From positions 62,001 to 126,000 of IMG/VR virus record IMGVR_UViG_3300026484_000295: 64,000 nucleotides of DNA; one strand, given 5' to 3'. The position numbers and the translations under genes are program-made. Positions 1 through 9,894 of this stretch are shown one piece after another (positions within the stretch are counted from its first letter, which is position 1; each line of letters opens with the position of its first letter). This stretch comes from a virus. Below the pieces are notes generated by a model, which was given only the letters and a program-made list of their open reading frames with translations, was not told where the DNA came from and made no database searches.

Positions 1-3000
1 GAAATATCATCTGCAAAATCTTCTATATCTTCAGATACATGTATTCCATTAATAAAGAATGATGTCCCATTATCATTAAATTCTGGATGATATACACCTT
101 GATTTCTTCTATTTACAATAGCAACCGGAATTGCATATACGTAATTATTATGAGATAAATTCGTTGGCTCTTCTACGGTAAATAGAGCATCATCAAATAA
201 TTTTCCTTCTTTATACAATAATGAATTTGGATTACTTGCTTGAATTAATGTTCCACCAGCAAATATTTGTAAGGTTTCAGTAATTGGTTGTCCAGTTGCA
301 TCTTCTCCAACTTCTTGTGTAACAATTCTACTAGTAACTGGAGATTTCCCTTGGAATCTTAATCCTTCAGACATATATGGTGATGTCCCTTTAAAAAAGT
401 TATTAAATAAGTTCAACCCAACAATTCTAGTTCTATATCTTATTTGTACTAATTTATCACCGTCAAAATAAAGGTTATGGTCTGCATTATGAAAAATAGT
501 TTTTCTTTCTTCATCACTTAATTCGGATAATTTCCATCCTCTACCAATAGTATTATCTTCAACAAATGTTTCATCAATAAGTTTCTTTTCTTTATCTGTA
601 ACAGAATCAAATGCAGTTCCATCATAATAGTTATACACAATATTACTTTTTTGAAATGATTGACAATATTGTTTCGCTCCATCTGGAATTGCTGCTGTCT
701 CACCATTAACAGTATCATAAAATATATGATCAAAAATAACAGTATCAATATTATCAGATGTAGACCCTTGATATTGTACATTTCCAAATGGGAATATAAA
801 ATCTGTTTCATCAACGGCTTCATGCCAAACTTCAATAAATACCAAATCTTTTCTTTCTAGTACAACAATATCAATAAGATCGAATTCATCATTACGTCTA
901 ATAGTAACTTCTTGACCAATTTCCTCAAGCATAGTTAAAGTTAAGTCCTGACCCTCTTGAATATAATCTAGTCCTTCAATCCAATTAATTTCTTCATATA
1001 TAACTTCAAATGGGATTTCAGCCCCATCATCTTCTTCAATATTAAAATCGATAGCAAATGTAATTTGTCCACCTTCAGAAATAACACGTTTAGATGTAAA
1101 CTCTTCAGCACCAGTAGATAATAATCTTACAACAACTTGGTCTCTATCTTTGGTATCTAATATAGTAAATGTTTTACCAAATCGGTAATAACCTACTTTT
1201 GGTACTGTTATATCTTCCCATGTATTTTGTAGTTCTGTCTCAACACCATTAATATTACGTGTTATAAAGAATCCTTCATCATTTTCTTCAACCATAAAAG
1301 TTCTAGTATATTTGTAATAATAAACAATATTTCCATCTTCATCTAATAATGGATTTCCATCTTCACCATACTTTACAAGTTTTAAAACAAACTGATCTAA
1401 ATCTGATGATAATATATCAATAACTTTTTGTTTTTCTGACGGTGTTAAAATCATCGTATTGGTCATATTATTAATGTATTCTTCATTTAGATCATTAACC
1501 ATATCATCAACCATAATTTCTTTAGCTTTTTGTAAGTAAGAAACAACTTTTACATCATCTAAATTTAAAATATTATTTCCATCATTATCAACAATAAAGT
1601 ATTCTAATGATACATTGTCCGATAGTGATAATTGTTCTGCATTTTTAGCCCACTCAATATCAAAATTACTAAACCAATTACCTGTTAAATCAGAATCAAT
1701 TTCTAAATATTGTCTTAATAACTCTTTTTGCAAATCATCCGATTCTCGTAATAAGCTTCGTTTTAATATAGGATTTCCTAATGAATCAACTTTAGTTTGT
1801 CCAATAAATTTATAAAATTTTAAATTTTCTTTATCAAAGACTACATCACCATTTTTAAGTACTTTACCTTCGGGTAAAGTTTCACCCATAATCCATGTAT
1901 ATTCATGTCCTTCAATAACTTGTGGTACAACAATATCAAATTTATTTTTATTAATATCAAATGGCACAGTTACCTTTGGTTGTGGTTCTTTAGTAATAAA
2001 ATCTATTTTGAGTTCTGCCTGTGGAGCTTGTATTCTTTTTAATACCATTATATCTGTCATTGTACCATATAAAAGAGTAAGAATATTTTTAGATAAGAAA
2101 TACCCTTCACCATAAATCATTGCTGGATCTTCATTTACTGCTACCGTTTGTAAACCAGTTAAACGCAATGTAAAATCATTTGCTCTATTTCCAGTATATT
2201 CTCCAAAATAAGTAATTTTTTCTAATGTAAGAATATATGATTCTAATGATGTATTATTATCTATAAAGAAATTTTGATCGTCTAAAATAAATAAATTTTC
2301 GCCATCTTGAGCTGCTATTTTTTCAATAGTATAAGGGTCTTTTTTAACAACTGTTAATTCGCCAGAAATACTATCTTGCTCCCAAACATGTCTAATAATA
2401 GTAAATCTAATAACATCATTCTTATCAGCATTAAAGATTTTATAATTTTGACCTTTTCTTTCATACTCTAATTCTTGAACTGTTACATCTTCCCAAAATA
2501 CTCCACCTTCTACAACTGCTATAGTTTTATTATCAACTGGCATAGCTTCATATGAAAGAGCAGAACCCAAATATTGAAAATATTTATCATCTTTTTTAAC
2601 AATATCATTATAATCTAATTGTTCACCAGGTAATAATTCCTGTCCATCTGTCCAATTAAAACTATTTCCAGTTAATGGTTCTGGCATAACAATTATACCA
2701 TTATCATTAGCCCAATGGCCATCAATATCATTTGTTGGTGTTCCAGTTTTTTCTAATCGTAAAATAATATCTTTTTTTCCAACACGCTTAATATATAATG
2801 TATCACCTTTATTAATTTCTTCATTAAATTCTAAAGGTTTATCTAAACTCAATAATCCATCTATCTCATAATCACTATAAATTGAAAGTGATTGTCCATT
2901 TCTAGTCAATTCAATATTACCTTGAATAATATTAAAATCAACAGGAATAACTAAGTTTAATACATCTTCTAATACCTCTTCAGTTTCAAATACAGGCATT

Positions 3001-4973
3001 ATATCATTATAAGAAATTGTTATAGGTGTTTCGACGCCATCTTCGGAAATTGTTACCATTTTAAGATTATCTTCAGAATCTACATAAACATAAACTTTTG
3101 TACTATCAGATTTTTTCTCAAAAACTCTATAACCGTTAACGTCAGTTAATTGAATTTCTTGTTTTGATTCATCTAAAATATATGTTCTTAATGATTCATT
3201 ATCAATATAAAATGTAAGATTATTAGCAACATAAATCATAATATCTGAATGCTTATACGTATCAGAATTATCTAATGTACCTTCAAAAATTTCTTGGACA
3301 TCATTCGATGGTGTATATAAGTTACCTCTACTATCAAGAAAGTAAATATCCCCATCTGATTTTTTATAATATTTTGTACCAACTTCATGATAATAATAAA
3401 ATACTTTACCGGCACTATGAGTATATAATTCACTATTAAGTGTAGTTATTAAAATATTTTCCGTAGTGATTTTAACAGCTCTATTAGCATTAACATCATT
3501 ACTAGTATAATTGCCATCAGCATCTAAAGTACTAACAATATTACCACCATTACCAACCATTAAAGTATCTACTCTATAATAATTAATTTCAGTTGTATCA
3601 ATAGTATGTATATCTTTAACATCATAATCATCTAAATTATCTTGAACTGTTATAGTTGTAGCAATATTACCATCAGTATCAGTTATATCTGCCACATCAA
3701 CATATTTTACATAAGATTTATCGACTACTATTTTAGATGCTCCAGCTGTTGCAGGAATATAATTTCCATCTGCATCTTTTCGTAATGTACCATCTTCATA
3801 TAACCAAACAAAATCTCCTGATGCATACGTTTCATCATTAAGTTGTTTTGAATAAGGATAATAAAAATATTTTTTTCCTGTATTTAAATACATTCTTATA
3901 TTTTTATCTTCTATATATTCATTTCCATGATTGTCAGTTTGAACTTCAAATCCTTGTTCAGATACAATTACTTTATTAAGAATATCAGTATCAAGACCAT
4001 TTATTGTTTGTGTAGTAATATTATATGTTACTAGCATAGGTTGCGTTATTTCAGATTCAACCAATACACCATTTTCTTCAACAAATCTAGTAACTGTCAT
4101 AGTATCCAAAAATACATCGGAGTCATTATGTTGTAATCTTACCTCTGTAGCATCATTAGATACCGATGGCACTATATCAAAAATTCTTGAGGTATCAGGA
4201 TCAATATATTGCGCTACAGCTTCAGAATTATAAATTCTTTCAAATTGAAAAGTATTACCAAAATCTATTGAATATCGAGTATATGGTTCTACTAAAGGAT
4301 CTGCATCCGGATCGGTTTCAATATATGATGTTCCATCATCTCTTAAATAGAAAACATTACTATCTTCATCCATATAATAATATTTTAGAACATCACCGTT
4401 AATCATTTGATCTATATCAATCTTATATTCATCAGTTATTCTATTAGTTACTGTAATAGTTATTGCAGAATCAGTTATTACTTTTTCATTAATAATAGTT
4501 TTTTTAGGTTGGAAATTTAATACCATATCGTTATCTTCTGGAAAGAAAACTGGAAGGTTTGGAGCAATAGGAAGTTGCATCATTTTTGATATATCTTGAC
4601 CAATATCACCTTTAGTATAATTAATATTATAACCTGCTACATTAATACCTCTTTTTTGACCATCAATGGTTTGTGGTTCAAATGGCGATTCATTCTCATC
4701 TAAATTTGAAATCCATACACCTGTATCTGCCTGTTCACCATTTCTAAATGGTACGAAATTTCTATTGATTTCAATAAACCCAGATTTCTCTAAGTTACGT
4801 TTATTAACTTCAATATCCCTTTCAATATGCGTTGTTTCTGGTAATCCAAATACAACATCTATTTCAGCAATTTTTGCTTCTAAATAATCCGAAAATGCTG
4901 CTGATACATTATTGAGATCGTTATCAATTTTCTCAAATACTTCACTATGAAGTTGATCTAATCTAATACCCAT
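1..4973 (-). CDS. Giant fibre/baseplate-type structural protein (C-terminus beyond window)
   Basis: Open frame from the ATG at 4971-4973 to the window edge, at least 1657 residues without a stop. The start follows AGGAG seven bases upstream. The N-terminus (MGIRLDQLHSEVFEKID) matches the start of the protein at 6509-9793. A later block also matches that protein: LVFIEVWHEAVDETDFIFPF, then FGNVQYQG, GRGW, then FDGDKLVQIRYR. The two are therefore paralogues. The composition (Asp, Asn, Thr, Tyr; many short beta-type repeats; little coiled coil) suits a phage fibre or a protein of the baseplate periphery. A TATAAATA late promoter lies at 5147-5154, leaving a leader of about 165 bases. I recognise no enzymatic motif. 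The structural role is inferred from paralogy, late control and size. Confidence 0.75.
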   Translation of the reverse strand, partial: MGIRLDQLHSEVFEKIDNDLNNVSAAFSDYLEAKIAEIDVVFGLPETTHIERDIEVNKRNLEKSGFIEINRNFVPFRNGEQADTGVWISNLDENESPFEPQTIDGQKRGINVAGYNINYTKGDIGQDISKMMQLPIAPNLPVFFPEDNDMVLNFQPKKTIINEKVITDSAITITVTNRITDEYKIDIDQMINGDVLKYYYMDEDSNVFYLRDDGTSYIETDPDADPLVEPYTRYSIDFGNTFQFERIYNSEAVAQYIDPDTSRIFDIVPSVSNDATEVRLQHNDSDVFLDTMTVTRFVEENGVLVESEITQPMLVTYNITTQTINGLDTDILNKVIVSEQGFEVQTDNHGNEYIEDKNIRMYLNTGKKYFYYPYSKQLNDETYASGDFVWLYEDGTLRKDADGNYIPATAGASKIVVDKSYVKYVDVADITDTDGNIATTITVQDNLDDYDVKDIHTIDTTEINYYRVDTLMVGNGGNIVSTLDADGNYTSNDVNANRAVKITTENILITTLNSELYTHSAGKVFYYYHEVGTKYYKKSDGDIYFLDSRGNLYTPSNDVQEIFEGTLDNSDTYKHSDIMIYVANNLTFYIDNESLRTYILDESKQEIQLTDVNGYRVFEKKSDSTKVYVYVDSEDNLKMVTISEDGVETPITISYNDIMPVFETEEVLEDVLNLVIPVDFNIIQGNIELTRNGQSLSIYSDYEIDGLLSLDKPLEFNEEINKGDTLYIKRVGKKDIILRLEKTGTPTNDIDGHWANDNGIIVMPEPLTGNSFNWTDGQELLPGEQLDYNDIVKKDDKYFQYLGSALSYEAMPVDNKTIAVVEGGVFWEDVTVQELEYERKGQNYKIFNADKNDVIRFTIIRHVWEQDSISGELTVVKKDPYTIEKIAAQDGENLFILDDQNFFIDNNTSLESYILTLEKITYFGEYTGNRANDFTLRLTGLQTVAVNEDPAMIYGEGYFLSKNILTLLYGTMTDIMVLKRIQAPQAELKIDFITKEPQPKVTVPFDINKNKFDIVVPQVIEGHEYTWIMGETLPEGKVLKNGDVVFDKENLKFYKFIGQTKVDSLGNPILKRSLLRESDDLQKELLRQYLEIDSDLTGNWFSNFDIEWAKNAEQLSLSDNVSLEYFIVDNDGNNILNLDDVKVVSYLQKAKEIMVDDMVNDLNEEYINNMTNTMILTPSEKQKVIDILSSDLDQFVLKLVKYGEDGNPLLDEDGNIVYYYKYTRTFMVEENDEGFFITRNINGVETELQNTWEDITVPKVGYYRFGKTFTILDTKDRDQVVVRLLSTGAEEFTSKRVISEGGQITFAIDFNIEEDDGAEIPFEVIYEEINWIEGLDYIQEGQDLTLTMLEEIGQEVTIRRNDEFDLIDIVVLERKDLVFIEVWHEAVDETDFIFPFGNVQYQGSTSDNIDTVIFDHIFYDTVNGETAAIPDGAKQYCQSFQKSNIVYNYYDGTAFDSVTDKEKKLIDETFVEDNTIGRGWKLSELSDEERKTIFHNADHNLYFDGDKLVQIRYRTRIVGLNLFNNFFKGTSPYMSEGLRFQGKSPVTSRIVTQEVGEDATGQPITETLQIFAGGTLIQASNPNSLLYKEGKLFDDALFTVEEPTNLSHNNYVYAIPVAIVNRRNQGVYHPEFNDNGTSFFINGIHVSEDIEDFADDI

Positions 4974-5146
4974 TATATTTCTCCTGTTTATAAAATTTTA
5001 AGCTTAAAATTCGTTGATGAAAAAGTGTGGGGAGCAGGAGTGTATTATGAAGAACTATAAAAGTATATTATAAAAACACTAATGCCGACACACCAGTCAT
5101 TATTTAATCAATTCGAGTCGGTTTCACAGAATTGATTTACTGTTTT
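4974..5146 (-). promoter_or_regulatory. Long structured 5' leader of the giant fibre gene
   Basis: About 165 bases lie between the late promoter and the start codon, far longer than other leaders here. A perfect 9-bp stem (5106-5114 with 5129-5137) encloses a 14-base loop. The loop bases 5117-5121 (GTCGG on plus) can pair with CCGAC at 5085-5089, so an H-type pseudoknot is possible. No U-tract follows, so it does not look like a terminator. A structured leader is what the sequence shows; any regulatory role is inference. Confidence 0.4.
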
Positions 5147-5154
5147 TATTTATA
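5147..5154 (-). promoter_or_regulatory. T4-type late promoter TATAAATA
   Basis: Exact TATAAATA on the minus strand between the stop of the 5169-5627 gene and the giant fibre gene. This is the single-box promoter recognised by the gp55-type late sigma factor in T4 relatives. Confidence 0.75.
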
Positions 5155-5168
5155 CTTAAATTTACTTT

Positions 5169-5627
5169 TTAATTAGATATTATAATTATGTCGCTACGTT
5201 TTGAATTGGGGATAATAATACTATTATCTTCTTGGCAATATTCTAAAGTAGATAATTTTAAACCATTTCTTGTAACTTCAAATGAATTATTTACAATATC
5301 GAATGAAGGTGTAAGTTTTTGTTCTTTTTTTCGTAATTTAAATTCATCTCTACGTTTTACGGGTGTCAATTCAACCCATCCATCACCATGAAATAATTTT
5401 ACTGTTTGTTCATTGGTATCATACCATAATTGTCCGGGCATAGGATTTTCTGGAGGATTATTGCCTGCAAAATTTTGTAAAATTTTTAATAAATTTTCAT
5501 TATTTGTTTTAACTATATCACCTGCGCCCTTTCCAACTAATTTTATACCTGCGAGTTCTTTAATTGTTTTATTAGGTACTTCAACAATAGATGCATGATT
5601 ATCAGTTTGTGTTAATACGATTCCCAT
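5169..5627 (-). CDS. Small structural protein sharing an N-terminal domain with the 1331-aa fibre
   Basis: 152 residues. Residues 1-90 are a diverged copy of the N-terminus of the protein at 26816-30811. Shared features are MGI/MGLI at the start, PNKT/ANKT, a GKG motif, an LL..NFA segment, and then the fibre motif NP.PGQLWYDT followed by a W at the end of the repeat. The C-terminal 60 residues are Lys/Arg rich and differ. It may be an adaptor or connector using the same attachment domain as the large fibre. The start is preceded by AAGGAT. A CATAAATA late-promoter variant lies at 5654-5661. Function is inferred from homology inside the window only. Confidence 0.7.
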   Translation of the reverse strand: MGIVLTQTDNHASIVEVPNKTIKELAGIKLVGKGAGDIVKTNNENLLKILQNFAGNNPPENPMPGQLWYDTNEQTVKLFHGDGWVELTPVKRRDEFKLRKKEQKLTPSFDIVNNSFEVTRNGLKLSTLEYCQEDNSIIIPNSKRSDIIIISN

Positions 5628-5694
5628 AAGGTATCCTTATTTTTATTTTGTATTATTTATGTATTTTTATAAGATATTTTGAAGAAAGTTATGA

Positions 5695-5720
5695 TTCTAT
5701 GGGTTTAAAAACCCATAGAA
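5695..5720 (-). terminator. Hairpin after the 248-aa gene
   Basis: Perfect 10-bp stem TTCTATGGGT/ACCCATAGAA with a 6-base loop, five bases past the stop of the 5726-6472 gene. A U-tract is weak, so termination strength is uncertain. Confidence 0.5.
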
Positions 5721-5725
5721 AAGAA

Positions 5726-6472
5726 TTAGTTATAGTCTGCTGATAAAATATCAGAAATGATATTCTGTCTCTCAACATATTTATTTATTGCATTTGAATC
5801 ATGCGGTGTTAAATTATCACCATTAATCTGTTTAATTAATGCAGTTAATGCATTAGACATATCAGCGATTAAATCTTTGTCATCACCAACTTGTACATTA
5901 ATTTCTTGTCTAACAAGAATCTTTTTAATTGATTGTTCTTTGTCATCACTTAATGACGGTATTGGTCTAGCAGGTGCTGAGGTAATACCTCTGAATCCAG
6001 CTAAATAGCCATTATTAGATTCTAAATCATTTCTTAATTCTAAAGCAACAGTATAAGGTGTCTGGTGTACCTCTTTAACTTTATGTGTTTCTCTAGTATA
6101 GTGATCATAGAACTCTTTCTCAACCGTTATTGTACCTTCAGTACATTCAGCAATTCTTGCTTTAATATTTGCTTGAACATCCGGTGTCAAAGGATTGCCA
6201 TTTCTATCACCATTTTTTAGTTTTAACTCTAAAGTCTCTCGTTCAGCATCCATTTTTTGTAAATCTGTTTGAGCCTTAAACCAAGCATCTTCAATACCTA
6301 TTAATTCTCGTTCCGCTTCACCTTTTAAAGTTGTATTAGCAATAGAATTGATAACTTTCTGGTTGTCAATTCCTGATAATCTTTCGATTAAATTTTCTGC
6401 TGCTGTAAACGAATACTCTGCAACTCTTGTAACTGTTCCATTATTAAATGAATATTTGTATTTTGTAACCAT
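5726..6472 (-). CDS. Unrecognised structural-region protein, 248 aa
   Basis: Not recognised. A soluble, charged protein of 248 residues starting MVTKYKYSFNNG, with helical Glu/Lys-rich stretches in the middle (about 60-120) and no transmembrane segment or signal peptide. The start follows AAAGGAG. It lies between two late structural genes on the same strand, immediately downstream of the 1094-aa fibre gene and read from the same late promoter. It could be a fibre-assembly or baseplate accessory protein, but nothing in the sequence proves that. Confidence 0.65.
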   Translation of the reverse strand: MVTKYKYSFNNGTVTRVAEYSFTAAENLIERLSGIDNQKVINSIANTTLKGEAERELIGIEDAWFKAQTDLQKMDAERETLELKLKNGDRNGNPLTPDVQANIKARIAECTEGTITVEKEFYDHYTRETHKVKEVHQTPYTVALELRNDLESNNGYLAGFRGITSAPARPIPSLSDDKEQSIKKILVRQEINVQVGDDKDLIADMSNALTALIKQINGDNLTPHDSNAINKYVERQNIISDILSADYN

Positions 6473-6493
6473 TATAAATCTCCTTTATTAGAG

Positions 6494-6513
6494 TTCAAGG
6501 GCGAACCCTTAAA
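6494..6513 (-). terminator. Small UUCG-loop hairpin at the end of the 1094-aa gene
   Basis: On the minus strand AAGGG-TTCG-CCCTT forms a compact hairpin overlapping the TAA at 6509-6511, extendable to 8 bp with one G-U pair. No U-tract follows, so it may be an mRNA-stabilising or processing element rather than a terminator. Confidence 0.4.
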
Positions 6514-9500
6514 CTGCATCTCCAAAATAATATGGAAGTTTAATTTTTCTATGTCCAACTTTAACCATATTTCCTGTACCACCATTATCATCTGTTGTTT
6601 CACCATCAACTACAACAAATTGATTGTTATCTAGTTTATATGCAACACCATTAATATCAACATCCATATCTAACTCTTTATATAAAAGTTTCAAGAACAT
6701 TTCACCTCTAACAGAAGTAATATATGGTAAAATTTTAATAGCTGGACCATTACCTGCTAAATCAACTTCAGCATGAGTTAAAATTGACCATTCATTATTT
6801 AAAACTGCTCCATCTTCACCTTTATTTACTAAGTAAGTTGAAAGTGGAATTCTTTTTGCTGCACCTTTTGAACCAAGTGGAGCATCATGAATTGAAACTT
6901 TATCCATTAAATTAGATATAGCTTTGCATCCTAAATCTTGTTTAAGAGCATTACCCAACCAAATATCACCTAACATATCTACTTTTGTTGAAACTGTAAT
7001 AGATGTTGGGTTAGATGAAACTTCATAATAAATCTCAACTATAGCATCATCTGTAAATGTTTCCCAGTTAATAGCAATAGTATTATTATTAGTTAAATAA
7101 ACTGAATTTTCAAATCCAAATGTAGCAGGCGTTTCATCTACTTGATCAATAATTGATTTACCATTATTTGATGCCGTGATTTGTGTTAAAAAGGCTTTTT
7201 TTCCAGCTTTTTTATCAGTTGTTACAATAACTTTTTTGATAGTCTCTACTGGTTTAGACAATTTAAAAAATTTAGTGTTTGTATAAACTTGTTTATTTTG
7301 ATTATCATCCCATATACCACTAATAACATCTCTTGGTAGCATAGAATCACCTTCCTCATTAACAACCATAGCAGTACCTAAATTTCCATACATTTTCCAA
7401 CCCTCAGAATAACCACCTTTATCAGTAATATCAATCCAAGTATTTGTATCGGTTTCATCTATTGAAAAATAACCTGCGTTATCAGTTTGCGTACCTTGAA
7501 TATCATTTAAATTTTTTGTAGCTCCTCTATAAACATAATAATTTTGACCTGTAAATGCAATATTACCATTTTCTAAAATAGTGTCAGCATCTAAATCATT
7601 ACCAGTATGCATAGAAGTACTAAATTTAAATGAATTTCCTTTTGGATCTCCAATTATATCTGCAAATAATTGTGATTTTCTAGCAGCTCTATCTTTTGGT
7701 GAAACTAAAATAAATTCTGTAACTTCATCAATGTAAATTGCGCCGTCTGAAATTACTATTTTTTGGATTAAATTTCCATCAATATCAGTTTGTTCTTCAC
7801 CATTTGTATCTAAAACAGGCATTAATTTTACTTGTACTCTTCTAGTGAATTTATTAGAATAAAATGGTCTTGGATTGGTATCCGTTGACTCAACACCAGG
7901 TCTTACAAATAAAGAAGATGTATAACCGCTTGTGATATTCGTAGCAATTTTAGCATCCATACCAGTAATTTCGCTTCCATCTGCAAGTTTATAGTAAATT
8001 GGCAATTCAGTAACATAACCATAACCTTTTACGTTCTCACCATTATCCATTAAATATGAACCGTCAGCTTGTTGTACTAAAGCATTTTGAGCAATATTAC
8101 CTTCCCAATGATATAGATGGTTTTCTTGCTCCCATCCTCTTTGTTCACCAAGAATGAATTTATTAAATTCTTGTTCTAGTATATATACCAAATCTAATTG
8201 CTTATTAATATCAATTCTTAAATCATGTACATCAACTTCATTAACTTCATCATAATATAGTCCGTCATATCTTCCAGAAATACCAGAATTCATATCACCA
8301 CCAATAACAAATCCGGCAGCATTATCATATGAAGCTAAGATGGTTGTTCTATCAAATAACCAATTCATCATAATTTCATATTTATCTTCCCAAGTTGCAC
8401 CAGTTGTAGATGATGCTAGAGTAGCATTAGCAATATCCATTAGTGCAAATCCTATAATATCATCAGATTCATCATAATCTGCAACTAATCTTAAACCATC
8501 TCTAAATCTTGCAGAACCATTAGGATTAAATATTGTATCAAAAACACCTGTATTTCTTCTTGAAACTACAGCTAGAGGTAATGCAAATACATAACCATCT
8601 TGTGATAAATCTGTCGTATATTCTGTTGAATATGTACCATTAAGCGAATGTGGATTATCTTCATTAAAAGGAGCTAATATTTTATAATTATCATCAGAGT
8701 TGTTAATAGTACCTAGTTTACCTTGCGCTTTAATTACTGATGTTGCATCATTATCTTTTGTATATCCTAATACAGTAGTATCTGTTAAAAGTGTAGCAGG
8801 ATTCTTAGCAAAAGAGACAACTCTTACTCTATACCTAATTTGTACAAGTTTATCACCATCTACAAATATATTATGTTTATAATTTGCTGCAATTATATTT
8901 TTATAAGCAGCTTTTAAATTAGTCCATTGCCAACCTCTACCTTTTGGTTTTTCAGTTGTTGTTTCATTACCATTTTGATCAATTTCTGTTAGAGTAATTG
9001 AATCACCATCGAATGATTCACAATAACCTACCTCACCTGTAAAATATTCAGTAGCTATACCATCTGCATTTTCACCAGTATATTGTACATTACCATATGG
9101 GAAAACAAATCCAGTTTCAGTAATATCCTCTCTCCATACTTCTAAAAATACTAATTCATCTCTTACTAATTCATCAACTGTATTTGGTGCGTCTGGTAAA
9201 TTTATTGCCATTAATTTATTATCAGTAATTACCTCGCTATTAGGGATAGTACCTTGTATTGTTAAATTGATACCATCAACTAATACTTCAGTTAATTCAC
9301 CTGTACTTGGATCTAATGTATCTTCAGTATAACCATTAGCATTCAATAAAAAGAAATTTTCAAACCAGAATTTCTTAATAGCATTTTCACCTTCTCCAAT
9401 AATACCGGCAATTCTTGGAATTCCATCATTTGCTAACATCGACTTATTAATAGTTTTAGAACTATTAATTTTACCACCAAATTCTAAGAAACCAGAACCA

Positions 9501-9793
9501 GTTGTAATTTGTTTTCTTGCTGTTGAAGCAGAATCAATAGCATTTCTGCCTGGCAAATATATAGCATTTGCGTTTGTTAATTCCCAGTCAGCTCCCTCAC
9601 CAGTACCATTCCAAATTTTCATTAAACTTGTTGTTGTATCGAACCATCTATACCCTACCGTTGGTGCCGCAGGTGCATCTGGACCAACAGTATATTGTAA
9701 CGACGTTTCAATTTGTTGTTTAATTGCAACGTCTTTCTCATCAACTTTACTCATAATTTCATTGTGTAGTTGATTTAATCGTATCAAAGACAT
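6509..9793 (-). CDS. Large fibre/baseplate-type structural protein, 1094 aa
   Basis: Paralogue of the giant protein at 1-4973. It shares the N-terminus (LIRLNQLHNEIMSKVD) and the block LVFLEVWREDITETGFVFPY, then YGNVQYTG, GRGWQW and FVDGDKLVQIRYRVRV. Near residue 50 it carries the fibre motif GYRWFDTTTSLMKIWNGT, seen repeatedly in the 1331-aa protein. It has no coiled coil and no enzymatic signature. The start is well defined by AAAGGAG and by an exact late promoter at 9827-9834. Most likely a tail-fibre or baseplate-periphery protein. Its lectin or receptor role, if any, cannot be read from sequence. Confidence 0.75.
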   Translation of the reverse strand: MSLIRLNQLHNEIMSKVDEKDVAIKQQIETSLQYTVGPDAPAAPTVGYRWFDTTTSLMKIWNGTGEGADWELTNANAIYLPGRNAIDSASTARKQITTGSGFLEFGGKINSSKTINKSMLANDGIPRIAGIIGEGENAIKKFWFENFFLLNANGYTEDTLDPSTGELTEVLVDGINLTIQGTIPNSEVITDNKLMAINLPDAPNTVDELVRDELVFLEVWREDITETGFVFPYGNVQYTGENADGIATEYFTGEVGYCESFDGDSITLTEIDQNGNETTTEKPKGRGWQWTNLKAAYKNIIAANYKHNIFVDGDKLVQIRYRVRVVSFAKNPATLLTDTTVLGYTKDNDATSVIKAQGKLGTINNSDDNYKILAPFNEDNPHSLNGTYSTEYTTDLSQDGYVFALPLAVVSRRNTGVFDTIFNPNGSARFRDGLRLVADYDESDDIIGFALMDIANATLASSTTGATWEDKYEIMMNWLFDRTTILASYDNAAGFVIGGDMNSGISGRYDGLYYDEVNEVDVHDLRIDINKQLDLVYILEQEFNKFILGEQRGWEQENHLYHWEGNIAQNALVQQADGSYLMDNGENVKGYGYVTELPIYYKLADGSEITGMDAKIATNITSGYTSSLFVRPGVESTDTNPRPFYSNKFTRRVQVKLMPVLDTNGEEQTDIDGNLIQKIVISDGAIYIDEVTEFILVSPKDRAARKSQLFADIIGDPKGNSFKFSTSMHTGNDLDADTILENGNIAFTGQNYYVYRGATKNLNDIQGTQTDNAGYFSIDETDTNTWIDITDKGGYSEGWKMYGNLGTAMVVNEEGDSMLPRDVISGIWDDNQNKQVYTNTKFFKLSKPVETIKKVIVTTDKKAGKKAFLTQITASNNGKSIIDQVDETPATFGFENSVYLTNNNTIAINWETFTDDAIVEIYYEVSSNPTSITVSTKVDMLGDIWLGNALKQDLGCKAISNLMDKVSIHDAPLGSKGAAKRIPLSTYLVNKGEDGAVLNNEWSILTHAEVDLAGNGPAIKILPYITSVRGEMFLKLLYKELDMDVDINGVAYKLDNNQFVVVDGETTDDNGGTGNMVKVGHRKIKLPYYFGDAV

Positions 9794-9826
9794 ATTATTC
9801 TCCTTTTCTTGTATAATTTCATTTTT

Positions 9827-9834
9827 ATTTATAA
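9827..9834 (-). promoter_or_regulatory. T4-type late promoter TATAAATA
   Basis: Exact box 34 bases upstream of the 1094-aa gene. A 6-bp inverted repeat (ATATTA upstream, TAATAT at the start codon) flanks it. Confidence 0.75.
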
Positions 9835-9894
9835 CTAATATTCTAAAATTAACTTTTAATAAATACAGATTATAAAATTATTATTTTACAATTT

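Noticed and set aside
4974-5146. tRNA gene in the long leader
   Set aside because: The 9-bp stem and possible pseudoknot do not form a cloverleaf; no acceptor stem or T-arm sequence is present.
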